Positions 26,077 through 33,640 of a stretch of 35,809 nucleotides of DNA are shown piece after piece; position 1 is the first letter of the stretch, and every line of letters begins with the position of its first letter. The stretch is from the IMG/VR virus record IMGVR_UViG_3300028196_000038, positions 1 to 35,809 of that record, one strand, 5' to 3'. The DNA is from a virus. The notes beneath the pieces are model-generated. The model saw nothing but the letters and a program-made list of their open reading frames with translations, was not told where the DNA came from and ran no database searches. Made by a program: the position numbers and the translations under genes.

Positions 26077-26092
26077 TTTTATCTGATATAAT
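26064..26092 (+). promoter_or_regulatory. Sigma-70-type promoter of the radical SAM operon
   Basis: TTGACA (26064-26069), a 17-base spacer and TATAAT (26087-26092): both boxes and the spacing are exact consensus for the host housekeeping sigma factor. The start site would be near 26099. The cassette downstream can therefore be expressed early and independently of the late structural operon. Such a start site makes an ATG at 26101 nearly leaderless and favours the ATG at 26116. Confidence 0.85.
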
Positions 26093-26115
26093 ACTTTATC
26101 ATGAAAGGAACAATT

Positions 26116-26622
26116 ATGTTTACTAAAGATCAATTTCTAAAAGCTATCCAATCAAAAATTGTATACGATCAAAATATGGTTTATTCTATAGATCAAAAAG
26201 GTCGCGAGAAGAAAGTAAAAAACTTTGCTGAAGTGATGAAGTATCCAGGTCGTTCAATTAAAATTGAAAGAATGGAAGACTATAATTCAGATATTTTTTC
26301 TTATTGTCTAGAACTAGAAGATCAATATGAACATGCAGGACCAATAACGTGTCATCTATTTTATGCAAAGCCGGGCGCGTATTCTTTTAAAGAACATACT
26401 GATCCAGATGATGTTATTATACATTGTTGCGAAGGCTCAAAAACACTAACACTTGATGATACGGTTCTTACTATTAAAGAAGGTACGTTTCTTCATATTC
26501 CTGCAGGAACAAAGCATCAAGCTATTAACGAACATGAGGCACTTACTCTCAGTTTTGGTTTAGAGAAATTTATAGAGGAAAAGGTTGACGATGAATTGGC
26601 TCTTTTATCTAAAGACAACTGA
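26116..26622 (+). CDS. Cupin/JmjC-like putative Fe(II) oxygenase
   Basis: A 168-residue protein with a cupin-type double-stranded beta-helix in its second half. The metal triad H94-x-D96 (FKEHTDPDD) and H134 (IPAGTKHQAIN) fits the cupin/JmjC class of Fe(II), 2-oxoglutarate-dependent hydroxylases. A core CEGSKTLTLDD strand pair lies between them. Such enzymes hydroxylate amino-acid side chains of proteins or peptides. I choose ATG at 26116 over 26101, because AAAGGA (26104-26109) sits 6 bases before it and the promoter start is near 26099. It is the first gene of the cassette and overlaps the radical SAM gene by 32 bases. The substrate is unknown; the neighbours suggest a peptide or protein target. 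Confidence 0.7.
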   Translation: MFTKDQFLKAIQSKIVYDQNMVYSIDQKGREKKVKNFAEVMKYPGRSIKIERMEDYNSDIFSYCLELEDQYEHAGPITCHLFYAKPGAYSFKEHTDPDDVIIHCCEGSKTLTLDDTVLTIKEGTFLHIPAGTKHQAINEHEALTLSFGLEKFIEEKVDDELALLSKDN

Positions 26623-27634
26623 GACTTGTCAACTAAATTGCGCTCACTGCTTCACAAGTGGCAGTAATGGTGCAAAGATTTACTGGAACACAGACAAGTT
26701 AGTTGATTGGATCCACAGATTTAGAAAAGAAGCGCATCTTGCTTCTAATAGACCAAGAGATGCAAAATATGATAGCATACATATGGAGTTTCATGGCGGT
26801 GAGCCATTTCTTGTACCTGTAGGACAAATGCGTAAAGTCTATGATGCTTGTGATGGTCTTTGGGACCATATGAGTTGGGGTGCAACAACTAATCTTGTGT
26901 TTAAATTAAAAGATCAGCACATTGATTTCATCAAAGGTCCTTTAAATAGTAGACTCGGCACTTCTTGGGATCGTAAAATTCGTTTCGACAACAATAAACA
27001 ATATAGCTTGTGGCATAAAAATGTCAAGACTTTATTAAGTCAAGGTGTTACTATACGTTTGTTTATTAGTTTGACTAAAGATACTCTTGAAAAAGATCCC
27101 ATCACATTGTTGAGATGGTGCCGAAGATTGGGTGTACAAGAGGTATCTTTAGAACGTCTTACAAATAACGGAAATGCTAGGCAAGCATCAGAAATATTTC
27201 CATCTAATAAAGAGCTTGATGATTATTTTTTAAAGATGCACATGCAAAGTGAAAAGTATGGTGCGAGAGACTGGTTTGAAAATGATTTTCTTGAAAATGT
27301 ATATGCTAAGTTTGAAAAAACTCTTACTACGTGTGGTACATTCTGCAGAGATTGTGAAGAAAAGCTATTTACTATAAACGGCGATGGTACAATTAGCGGA
27401 TGTCCCAACTCTGCGCCAGAATTTCAATTCGGACATTTAGATGATTCTATTAAAACTCTTATAAATAGCCCTAAGAGAATAAGAAATATATTAGAAGAAA
27501 AAATGAGAAATCCAAATTGTCTTTCTTGTCCTGTTGCTAAGTATTGTGGTGGTGATTGCCATCAGTTAGGATGGGAAGGAGATATATGCGGAGCACCAAA
27601 AAGTCTGATGATGGAATTAGCCCATTATGTCTAG
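26591..27634 (+). CDS. Radical SAM/SPASM enzyme 1 (peptide-maturase-like)
   Basis: A 347-residue radical SAM protein. The [4Fe-4S] motif is C13-x3-C17-x2-C20 (ETCQLNCAHC), and GGEP follows in HMEFHGGEPFL. The C-terminal part is a SPASM-type domain with CGTFCRDC, FTINGDGTISGCP, and the cluster C310, C313, C319, C323, C333 (CLSCPVAKYCGGDC). Enzymes of this design, such as anaerobic sulfatase maturases and RiPP maturases, make oxidations or crosslinks on peptides. The start at ATG 26591 is preceded by a GAGGAAAAGG ribosome site; the longer frame needs TTG. It lies nine bases before the CHxS-tailed protein gene, so it is the prime candidate to act on that protein. Confidence 0.9.
   Translation: MNWLFYLKTTETCQLNCAHCFTSGSNGAKIYWNTDKLVDWIHRFRKEAHLASNRPRDAKYDSIHMEFHGGEPFLVPVGQMRKVYDACDGLWDHMSWGATTNLVFKLKDQHIDFIKGPLNSRLGTSWDRKIRFDNNKQYSLWHKNVKTLLSQGVTIRLFISLTKDTLEKDPITLLRWCRRLGVQEVSLERLTNNGNARQASEIFPSNKELDDYFLKMHMQSEKYGARDWFENDFLENVYAKFEKTLTTCGTFCRDCEEKLFTINGDGTISGCPNSAPEFQFGHLDDSIKTLINSPKRIRNILEEKMRNPNCLSCPVAKYCGGDCHQLGWEGDICGAPKSLMMELAHYV
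27460..27467 (+). promoter_or_regulatory. Possible internal late promoter box before the CHxS protein
   Basis: A perfect TATAAATA inside radical SAM gene 1, 177 bases before the ATG of the CHxS-tailed protein. If used, that protein would also be made late, like a virion part. A chance match in AT-rich coding DNA is equally possible. Confidence 0.3.
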
Positions 27635-27643
27635 GAGAAAAAA

Positions 27644-28522
27644 ATGCCAATAACTGGATCAGTGAAAGAAAGTAATTTATTAGGCAGGTATCATGTACTT
27701 GTTACTGATAAAATTAATAATGCGATAAAATTTCATGATGGAAATTTACCGTCTGCAGATTTTTCATATTTAATTGATGGACCTTCTACCGGCATTACTG
27801 ATAATGCAGATTTGCCTGGTACAAATGCGATAATTGATGCGTCTGACATATATGATACTTTACTAGCAGATTTAAATAGATATACTAGAGTGAGAAACAT
27901 TAATATTAGTATATCAATTTCGTCAACTGGTGGAGGAGGTAATACGCCTATTCTTTCAAAAAACACACAAGCAATTGCAAAAGCAAAAGCGGTATTGCAA
28001 TATAATGTCAATTGGGTCACTGCAGTTACAAATGCAAAAAATGCTGCAGACACTGCGGCAAGTGCTGCAATATTAAATGCTTTTGTTGCAACTAATACCA
28101 CCAGTGGACCAACAGAACCATTTTCTTTTCCCGATCTGCTATCAGATAAAGCAAATGTACTTACTCTTTTTAATTCTAGTGTTCCACAAGCAGCACAGAC
28201 AAAGGCTGCTACAGAATATAATCAATTGTTAGGCAGAGCCGCAAGAGTACAATCATCATTTTCTGCGTCAGGTTATGGAATTTTACACCACAAGTATGGA
28301 TTTAATATTTCAAGTTCTGATGTTGCAAATCCTGCACTACTCACAACAGATGAACTTATAGATGATACTCATTTAGAAACTCTTATGAATAGTTTATATC
28401 AAGCTTGGTTATCAACTGCATCAGATGCTAGTTCGGCAAATTCTCAACTTGGATTAACTGGTGTATCTATATGTCACAACTCTTGTCATAGTTCTTGCCA
28501 TGGATCTCGCGGAAGGAGATAA
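27644..28522 (+). CDS. CHxS-tailed protein, putative substrate of the radical SAM cassette
   Basis: A 292-residue protein with no recognised domain. The first 270 residues are beta-prone at the start (GRYHVLVTDKINNAIKFHDG), then Ala/Asn/Ser-rich and helical (for example TNAKNAADTAASAAILNAF), as in phage tail or fibre proteins. There is no cysteine before residue 277. The last 16 residues are CHNSCHSSCHGSRGRR, three CHxS units and a Gly/Arg end (28472-28519). Confined, repeated Cys/His at a C-terminus beside radical SAM/SPASM enzymes is the pattern of a maturation substrate. HxS repeats are the mark of HxsA, substrate of the His-Xaa-Ser system. It is much longer than a normal RiPP precursor, so a modified structural protein is likelier. 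AGGAG precedes the ATG. Metal binding by the tail is an alternative. Confidence 0.72.
   Translation: MPITGSVKESNLLGRYHVLVTDKINNAIKFHDGNLPSADFSYLIDGPSTGITDNADLPGTNAIIDASDIYDTLLADLNRYTRVRNINISISISSTGGGGNTPILSKNTQAIAKAKAVLQYNVNWVTAVTNAKNAADTAASAAILNAFVATNTTSGPTEPFSFPDLLSDKANVLTLFNSSVPQAAQTKAATEYNQLLGRAARVQSSFSASGYGILHHKYGFNISSSDVANPALLTTDELIDDTHLETLMNSLYQAWLSTASDASSANSQLGLTGVSICHNSCHSSCHGSRGRR
28513..28518 (+). promoter_or_regulatory. Ribosome binding site inside the terminal Gly-Arg-Arg codons
   Basis: AAGGAG, ten bases before the ATG at 28529, lies within the codons GGA AGG AGA that encode the last Gly-Arg-Arg of the CHxS protein. The same bases specify the basic tail and start the next gene. 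Confidence 0.7.
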
Positions 28523-28528
28523 CTTATT

Positions 28529-29197
28529 ATGAATATGAAAAAAGTGAAAGCGCCTCTTGATATTGAAGATTTAAAATTATATTTTGAAGATAAAGATACC
28601 AGATATTTAATTGATTATTGTGAGTCTGAATTAAAAGGTGAAAAGTTGCTAGTATATCTCAGCAACCTAGAATTGCCTTGTGATATACAGATAGATAACT
28701 ATTCTGAAATGTTTGAACTTGGTAAAGCTTATTTCAATTTTACGCAAATCTTGTCTGTAGACATTTTAGAAAAATTTGCAATTAATGTACTTAATGGCTA
28801 TAAAAATTTAACCTCAATTGATGACGAACTACAATCGTTTATTACAGAAAATCGGGAAATAATTGAAAAGTGGTCTAATAGATTAGATTCATTAACATTA
28901 TATAATATGTACATTATTCAAGATGAAACTATACAAGATTTTGTAAAATCTCATACCGAAGATAAGACCGACGATATCAAAGGAATAAACTTTGTTAGCG
29001 TTTTAAAGCATGAAGATTTTTATTACTTCTACAATAAAATCGATAAAACAACACTGAAATACTATTCAAAGTATTTTAATGAATATATGTTTTCAGGTAA
29101 AAATCTATTCTACTACTGGTCCTATGAAAAAAATCCAATGTTTGTATTAACTTGGGCGGTCGGAGAAGGTTTGTTGGAAAATGTTTCATCTGTATAG
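28529..29197 (+). CDS. Unrecognised cassette protein A
   Basis: A 222-residue, acidic, helix-rich protein with many Tyr, Phe, Glu and Lys residues. I recognise no family. There is no signal peptide, membrane segment or metal motif; three Cys are scattered. It lies between the CHxS protein and the second unknown gene and overlaps the latter by 17 bases, so the two are probably made together. By position it could be a substrate-recognition or scaffold protein of the pathway, but nothing in the sequence shows this. The next in-frame ATG, two codons in, is also a possible start. Confidence 0.7.
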   Translation: MNMKKVKAPLDIEDLKLYFEDKDTRYLIDYCESELKGEKLLVYLSNLELPCDIQIDNYSEMFELGKAYFNFTQILSVDILEKFAINVLNGYKNLTSIDDELQSFITENREIIEKWSNRLDSLTLYNMYIIQDETIQDFVKSHTEDKTDDIKGINFVSVLKHEDFYYFYNKIDKTTLKYYSKYFNEYMFSGKNLFYYWSYEKNPMFVLTWAVGEGLLENVSSV

Positions 29198-30287
29198 GAA
29201 TGTATATTTAGAGACTGATGAAAATTTAGATCCTAATAAAGATAGATGCGTATATTCTAAGATAGCCGGGTTTCCCATGTGGAGTGAACTGGCACACGAA
29301 AAAGCTTTTAGTGGAAAACTACATGACTGTGGAACATCAATAGATTCTGAATCTTTTTTAAATGCTTTACAAAATTATACAAATGAAAAGAAGTTTGTAA
29401 TATATGGAGATGATGATAGTCTTGCCAAAATGTTTGCAACATGGATTAATTTTATACTTCCTAACAGTAATGAAGATACTGCATTTCTAATATACAAATC
29501 ACTTATATTTCAAAAAAATGTTACAAATCAAGCTAATGATTGGTATACAGGATCAGGTGCAATTAGTTTAGAAATTCTTGAAAATGAGTTTAGAGATTAT
29601 TACAATAAATTTAAAATGTCGAATAATGAGCAAGAAGGTAAATATGCTTTCGTGAAACAACAGCACGACATACATCCTAGTATTGAATATGTTCTAGCGA
29701 CATTTATCTCTACAGGAAAAATGCATAAACAATTGTCCGATATGATTCAAATGATAATGAGAAAAGTATCAGAAGAATATCTTGTCGAATTAAAAATAGA
29801 ATTTATGACAGAATTTAATAAAATAAAATTTTCGCAGTGCGCTAAACTAAAAAAAATATATACACTAGATAATTTGGAAGACATATATGAGGATGATAGT
29901 CCTATTGGAAATTTCTTTATGAGTAGTAGAATTTTTGGATCCAAGTATGTTTTAAAACCTTCTGCCTATGGACATAATTTAATATTTGAAAATATAACAA
30001 ATAAAGATATAGAGACATTAGAACAATATATAGAAAGTATTAAACAACCAAGAGAATATTTTGATATGTTAAAAAGACATATAAAAAATATCCAAAATGG
30101 TTTTACAAAAGATGAACTATATGAGTTTTTAACTAATGAAGCTTATGTAGGAAAAAATGAAAGTGATAGTATTTTTAGTAATGCCATATTTTCAAATACT
30201 TCTGATACTGTAAATAAATATCTCATAAATCATATTCTGAATAGAGTTGACGAGCCTGAAAAAATACGAGAGTTTTCATTAATATGA
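29181..30287 (+). CDS. Unrecognised cassette protein B
   Basis: A 368-residue protein. Residues 1-130 form a compact-looking part (YRNVYLETDENLDPNKD, VYSKIAGFPMWSELAHEKAF, KKFVIYGDDDSLAKMFATWI), and the rest is mostly helical with charged residues. I cannot name a family. It overlaps gene A by 17 bases and radical SAM gene 2 by four (ATGA), placing it firmly inside the operon. No catalytic motif stands out. Candidates are a peptide-binding partner of the maturases or an immunity or trafficking factor, none supported by motif evidence. Confidence 0.7.
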   Translation: MFHLYRNVYLETDENLDPNKDRCVYSKIAGFPMWSELAHEKAFSGKLHDCGTSIDSESFLNALQNYTNEKKFVIYGDDDSLAKMFATWINFILPNSNEDTAFLIYKSLIFQKNVTNQANDWYTGSGAISLEILENEFRDYYNKFKMSNNEQEGKYAFVKQQHDIHPSIEYVLATFISTGKMHKQLSDMIQMIMRKVSEEYLVELKIEFMTEFNKIKFSQCAKLKKIYTLDNLEDIYEDDSPIGNFFMSSRIFGSKYVLKPSAYGHNLIFENITNKDIETLEQYIESIKQPREYFDMLKRHIKNIQNGFTKDELYEFLTNEAYVGKNESDSIFSNAIFSNTSDTVNKYLINHILNRVDEPEKIREFSLI

Positions 30288-31429
30288 CATTGGCACCAGA
30301 TAATCCAGCACCATTAGATTTCTCTATATACAAATTATTGGATCAGAAAATAACAAGATCCAGTGAAATTGTTGTGATATTTTTTGAACACTGCAATTTA
30401 AAATGCGTATTTTGCCCACAAGATCATGATTCTATGGTAGGTGCTAGTAGAGAAGAAATTCTGGCTAAAAGTGATACTGTAGCTAAGTTTATCAATAATT
30501 CCCCAAGGTCAAAAGATTATAAACTACACTTATTAGGTGGAGAATTATTTGAAGATGTTTGGATTGAAAAGGGCTTTTTAGACATATATGATGAATTTAT
30601 GGATTCAGTCAGATCCAAGATTAACATTGGTGACAAAAGAATTTATTTTAATTATCTTACAAATTTCATGTTTGACAAAAAGAATTCAGATAAGATTATG
30701 GATTTTTGTAAGAAACATGATATAAAGCTTTCAACATCTTATGATCCAAGAGGTAGGTTTAACACAAATCAACTAGACATATTCTTGGAAAATGTTGAGA
30801 CTTTTAAAAATTATATTAGAAATGTTTCAATTGTTACCACTAGTCAAAATGTACAAACAATTATAACTAGCAATGATAAAAGCACCTTCGACTATTTGTA
30901 TAAAAACTTTCCTGTTGATTTTGATGCTTATATGCCATCACCACTAATCAAAGCAGATTCTAAATTAATTCCTAAAGACAGTGAGTTATTAGCGTTCAAT
31001 AAATATTTGATAGATAACTATCCTGAGTGTGAAAATATGGACGCATTTCATGATCCATTAAATCAGACTGGCGCAATGATGTGCACCAGAGGAAATTCAA
31101 TAACTATTGTTCCAGATGGTTCATCACCCGGTGGTTGTTGTGGCGTAGCGTATCAACGAGATAAAAAAACAGGTAATAAACCATTTGAAACGGGAAAAAT
31201 AGTAGAAAGCTTTTTAAAAAAGTACAATTGCTTTGAATGTGAATATTATGAAAAATGTCCATTCACATGCTTTGTAAAAGCTGATATGCCTGGAGATCAT
31301 AATGATATGGAAGAATGTGTGTTCAAAGAGACATTCAATTATGTCAAGAAAACAAAAGGATTTAAACCTTTGAGAGATGGTGAAGATGATCTTACATATG
31401 GATTTAGACAAAAAGTAAGAATGTTATGA
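30284..31429 (+). CDS. Radical SAM enzyme 2 with SPASM-like C-terminus
   Basis: A 381-residue protein with the radical SAM motif C37-x3-C41-x2-C44 (EHCNLKCVFCPQ) and GGE in LHLLGGELFED. The C-terminal third has cysteines in SPASM-like spacing: MMCTRGN, DGSSPGGCCGVAY, CFECEYYEKCPFTCF and a last Cys in MEECVFKE. Such domains hold extra Fe-S clusters and bind peptide substrates. The N-terminal 30 residues before the cluster motif are longer than in enzymes 4 and 5. It starts by ATGA overlap with unknown gene B and ends by ATGA overlap with the B12-type enzyme, so these are translated in sequence. Confidence 0.88.
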   Translation: MTLAPDNPAPLDFSIYKLLDQKITRSSEIVVIFFEHCNLKCVFCPQDHDSMVGASREEILAKSDTVAKFINNSPRSKDYKLHLLGGELFEDVWIEKGFLDIYDEFMDSVRSKINIGDKRIYFNYLTNFMFDKKNSDKIMDFCKKHDIKLSTSYDPRGRFNTNQLDIFLENVETFKNYIRNVSIVTTSQNVQTIITSNDKSTFDYLYKNFPVDFDAYMPSPLIKADSKLIPKDSELLAFNKYLIDNYPECENMDAFHDPLNQTGAMMCTRGNSITIVPDGSSPGGCCGVAYQRDKKTGNKPFETGKIVESFLKKYNCFECEYYEKCPFTCFVKADMPGDHNDMEECVFKETFNYVKKTKGFKPLRDGEDDLTYGFRQKVRML

Positions 31430-33111
31430 GTAAATTAACAATTGCGTTCATAAATCCACCACATGCTGACTGGTCACTTGCTAACAATATTGCATATTTT
31501 CAGTTTCAAAGCCACTACAATAGATTTGGAAAATATTCAGAAAACGTAGAATGGTTAGAACCACCAATTGAGTGGAATGTTTACACCGATTATTATCAAG
31601 TCTATAATCAAATATGCAGCGCAGATATTGTATTATACAGTTGCTATGCATGGAACTATACAATTTGTGATGATGTTGCGAAACTGTTTAAAGAAAAAAA
31701 TTCTGATATAATAAATGTTTTAGGTGGTCCACATATAGGTACAAATGAACCAGAGTTTCTTGCAACTAGAACGATGTATGACTACATATGTAAACCTACA
31801 AAACCTGGTGAAGTCTTTGTTGAAGATATGATTAATATGTGGTTTGAGGAAGGTATTGTAGCTGAAAACATTAGTTGGGAGTTAAGATCAGATAAACAAA
31901 CTGTTTTTAACATTGCAAAACAAGATTATTCGATATATGAAGATCACATTGACCTATTGACAAAGGCTCACAATTATGCTATGAAAGAAAACTTAGAGCC
32001 GTTCTTGACTTTTGAAACTACACGAGGATGTCCTTATCAGTGTGTTTTTTGTGAATGGGGTGGTGGCATAGGTGGTAAAGTCTATAAGAAAGAACTTGAC
32101 ATTGTAAAACGAGATATCGACGCAATTAAGAAAATAGGGCATAAAGATGTTTATTTGACAGATGCTAATTTTGGTATGTTTCAAGCAAGAGATTTAGAAT
32201 TTTTTGAATATGCGTGGAATAAAAATGTTTATCTAACAGATGTTTCAACAGTCAAATATAAAGACCTTGAGCGCCGAAAAATACTTGTGGATAAGTGGTT
32301 TGATATCATAGGAAAAAGACCGACAGAAAGAAACCAAGAAAAATATGTTGCTGTAGTGCCTACAATTTCAATTCAATCTATAAATGAAGAAGCAATGGGT
32401 ATAGCAAATCGTGTAGATTTATCTCAACAAGATAAGATTGCCATGAGTGAGCATATCAGATATAAATGTCAAATTCAAGGATATCCTTCACCTGCAATGG
32501 AATTGATCCTTGCTATGCCAGGATCAACACTAGAAGATTTTTATAAAGAGTTTAAATTACTCTGGAATTTTAGACAGTGGACTTCAAATGACTTGGGTGG
32601 ATGGTCATCTTTTAGGCATGACTATATGTTTTTTCCTGATAGTAAATTAAACTCCAAAGAGTATAAAGAAAAATATAAGATTGAAACCGTAGAAGTTTAC
32701 TCAGATATTGTAGACGAGGATGGTATAGATAACAGACATAGTTTATATAAAGATAAGACAACATATTTTAAAACAATTCGATCAAGTTATTCTTTTTCAG
32801 TGGAAGATATGTATGAAATGTGGTTTATGAATCAAGCTGGTGTTTGGTTCTTAAAAAATATTTATACTCCAATAGAACATCTCATAGATGCAGATAAGTT
32901 TGCAAAAATATGTTATAATGTAGTTAAAGAATTTAAAGAGTTTAAAAGAATTATGTTACAAATAAAAGATATACTTGATCCTAATACATCTCCTAAATCT
33001 GTGAGAAAAATAGACGGTAAGTTTAGACAGATTGCAATAGAAGATTTTTTGAATAATCAACAGATACTAATTAAACCTCTTATAATGGAAAAGATTTTAA
33101 ATGAAACTTGA
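31426..33111 (+). CDS. B12-binding-type radical SAM enzyme
   Basis: A 561-residue protein. Residues 1-140 look like a cobalamin-binding Rossmann domain (LTIAFINPPHADWSLANN, DIVLYSCYAW, then INVLGGPHIGTNEPEF). The DxHxxG axial-ligand motif is absent, as in many B12-type radical SAM enzymes. The core follows with C202-x3-C206-x2-C209 (RGCPYQCVFCEWG), then YLTDANFGMF, and a substrate-side IQGYPSPAMELILAMPGST. Family members methylate unactivated carbons or rearrange rings; some do not bind B12. A long C-terminal helical region (about 420-561) is unassigned. It overlaps the previous gene by ATGA and the following 2OG gene by 11 bases. It is the only member of the cassette with this architecture. 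Confidence 0.87.
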   Translation: MSKLTIAFINPPHADWSLANNIAYFQFQSHYNRFGKYSENVEWLEPPIEWNVYTDYYQVYNQICSADIVLYSCYAWNYTICDDVAKLFKEKNSDIINVLGGPHIGTNEPEFLATRTMYDYICKPTKPGEVFVEDMINMWFEEGIVAENISWELRSDKQTVFNIAKQDYSIYEDHIDLLTKAHNYAMKENLEPFLTFETTRGCPYQCVFCEWGGGIGGKVYKKELDIVKRDIDAIKKIGHKDVYLTDANFGMFQARDLEFFEYAWNKNVYLTDVSTVKYKDLERRKILVDKWFDIIGKRPTERNQEKYVAVVPTISIQSINEEAMGIANRVDLSQQDKIAMSEHIRYKCQIQGYPSPAMELILAMPGSTLEDFYKEFKLLWNFRQWTSNDLGGWSSFRHDYMFFPDSKLNSKEYKEKYKIETVEVYSDIVDEDGIDNRHSLYKDKTTYFKTIRSSYSFSVEDMYEMWFMNQAGVWFLKNIYTPIEHLIDADKFAKICYNVVKEFKEFKRIMLQIKDILDPNTSPKSVRKIDGKFRQIAIEDFLNNQQILIKPLIMEKILNET

Positions 33112-33640
33112 TCCGAATGAAGGCTTTATTGTTGAAAGAAATAGAACTGCATTTCAGTTTGTTGAGGATACTGTACCTAAAATTAGATGGTTAAGGGGCA
33201 TAGGCAATAGAAAAGATTATTATTATCCTCTCAACTATTATTTCTTAGGCTTGCGTAGCAAAATGTTAAATACGAGTGATTATTTATTTCATGAATATTT
33301 AAAACCTTATTCTAAAAGAAAAGAATTGATATACTATCATTTATGGAATGGTACCGAACAAACCTCTTGTCATTGGCACAATGATTTTTGTGAAGGTGCG
33401 AATATAATGTTTTTGCTATATTTTACTGATATGAAAAAAACTTTAGGTGGTGAAATTATGTTTCGTAATGTGAAAGAAAACAATAGAATTACTTGTTTTC
33501 ATTTGCCCCAAAAATATGACGTTTTAATGGGCAGCCAAGATGAAAAGTTTGAGCATAGAGTTGAGCATTTCAGAGATTCTTCGGTACAAAGAATTACAAT
33601 GAATTTTGGATTTAAGGTTGACAACTCGCCATGGACCTGA
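33101..33640 (+). CDS. 2OG-Fe(II) oxygenase 1 (prolyl-hydroxylase-like)
   Basis: A 179-residue protein with the Fe(II)/2-oxoglutarate triad H93-x-D95 (CHWHNDFCEG), H152 (KFEHRVEHF) and R164 (QRITMNFGF), plus the LLYFTDMKKTLGGEIMFRN strand pair usual between them. Related enzymes hydroxylate side chains of proteins or small molecules. It overlaps the B12-type gene by 11 bases and radical SAM gene 4 by 10. Its cassette position suggests it acts on the same substrate as the radical SAM enzymes. The exact reaction is not predictable from sequence. Confidence 0.8.
   Translation: MKLDPNEGFIVERNRTAFQFVEDTVPKIRWLRGIGNRKDYYYPLNYYFLGLRSKMLNTSDYLFHEYLKPYSKRKELIYYHLWNGTEQTSCHWHNDFCEGANIMFLLYFTDMKKTLGGEIMFRNVKENNRITCFHLPQKYDVLMGSQDEKFEHRVEHFRDSSVQRITMNFGFKVDNSPWT

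Noticed and set aside
26101-26115. ATG at 26101 as start of the cupin-like gene
   Set aside because: It lies about two bases after the expected transcript start and has no ribosome site; the ATG at 26116 has AAAGGA at the right distance.
27733-28101. Minus-strand frame of 122 codons inside the CHxS gene, looking like a membrane protein
   Set aside because: It is the antisense of an Ala/Asn-rich helical region, with no promoter or ribosome site.
28472-28519. CHNSCHSSCHGS as a c-type haem site
   Set aside because: The spacing is CxxxCH and not CxxCH, there is no signal peptide, and the motif is tripled without gaps. A modified or metal-binding tail fits better.
32850-32870. TATAAATA-like box on the minus strand within the B12-type gene
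   Set aside because: No leftward gene follows; it is a chance match in AT-rich coding sequence.
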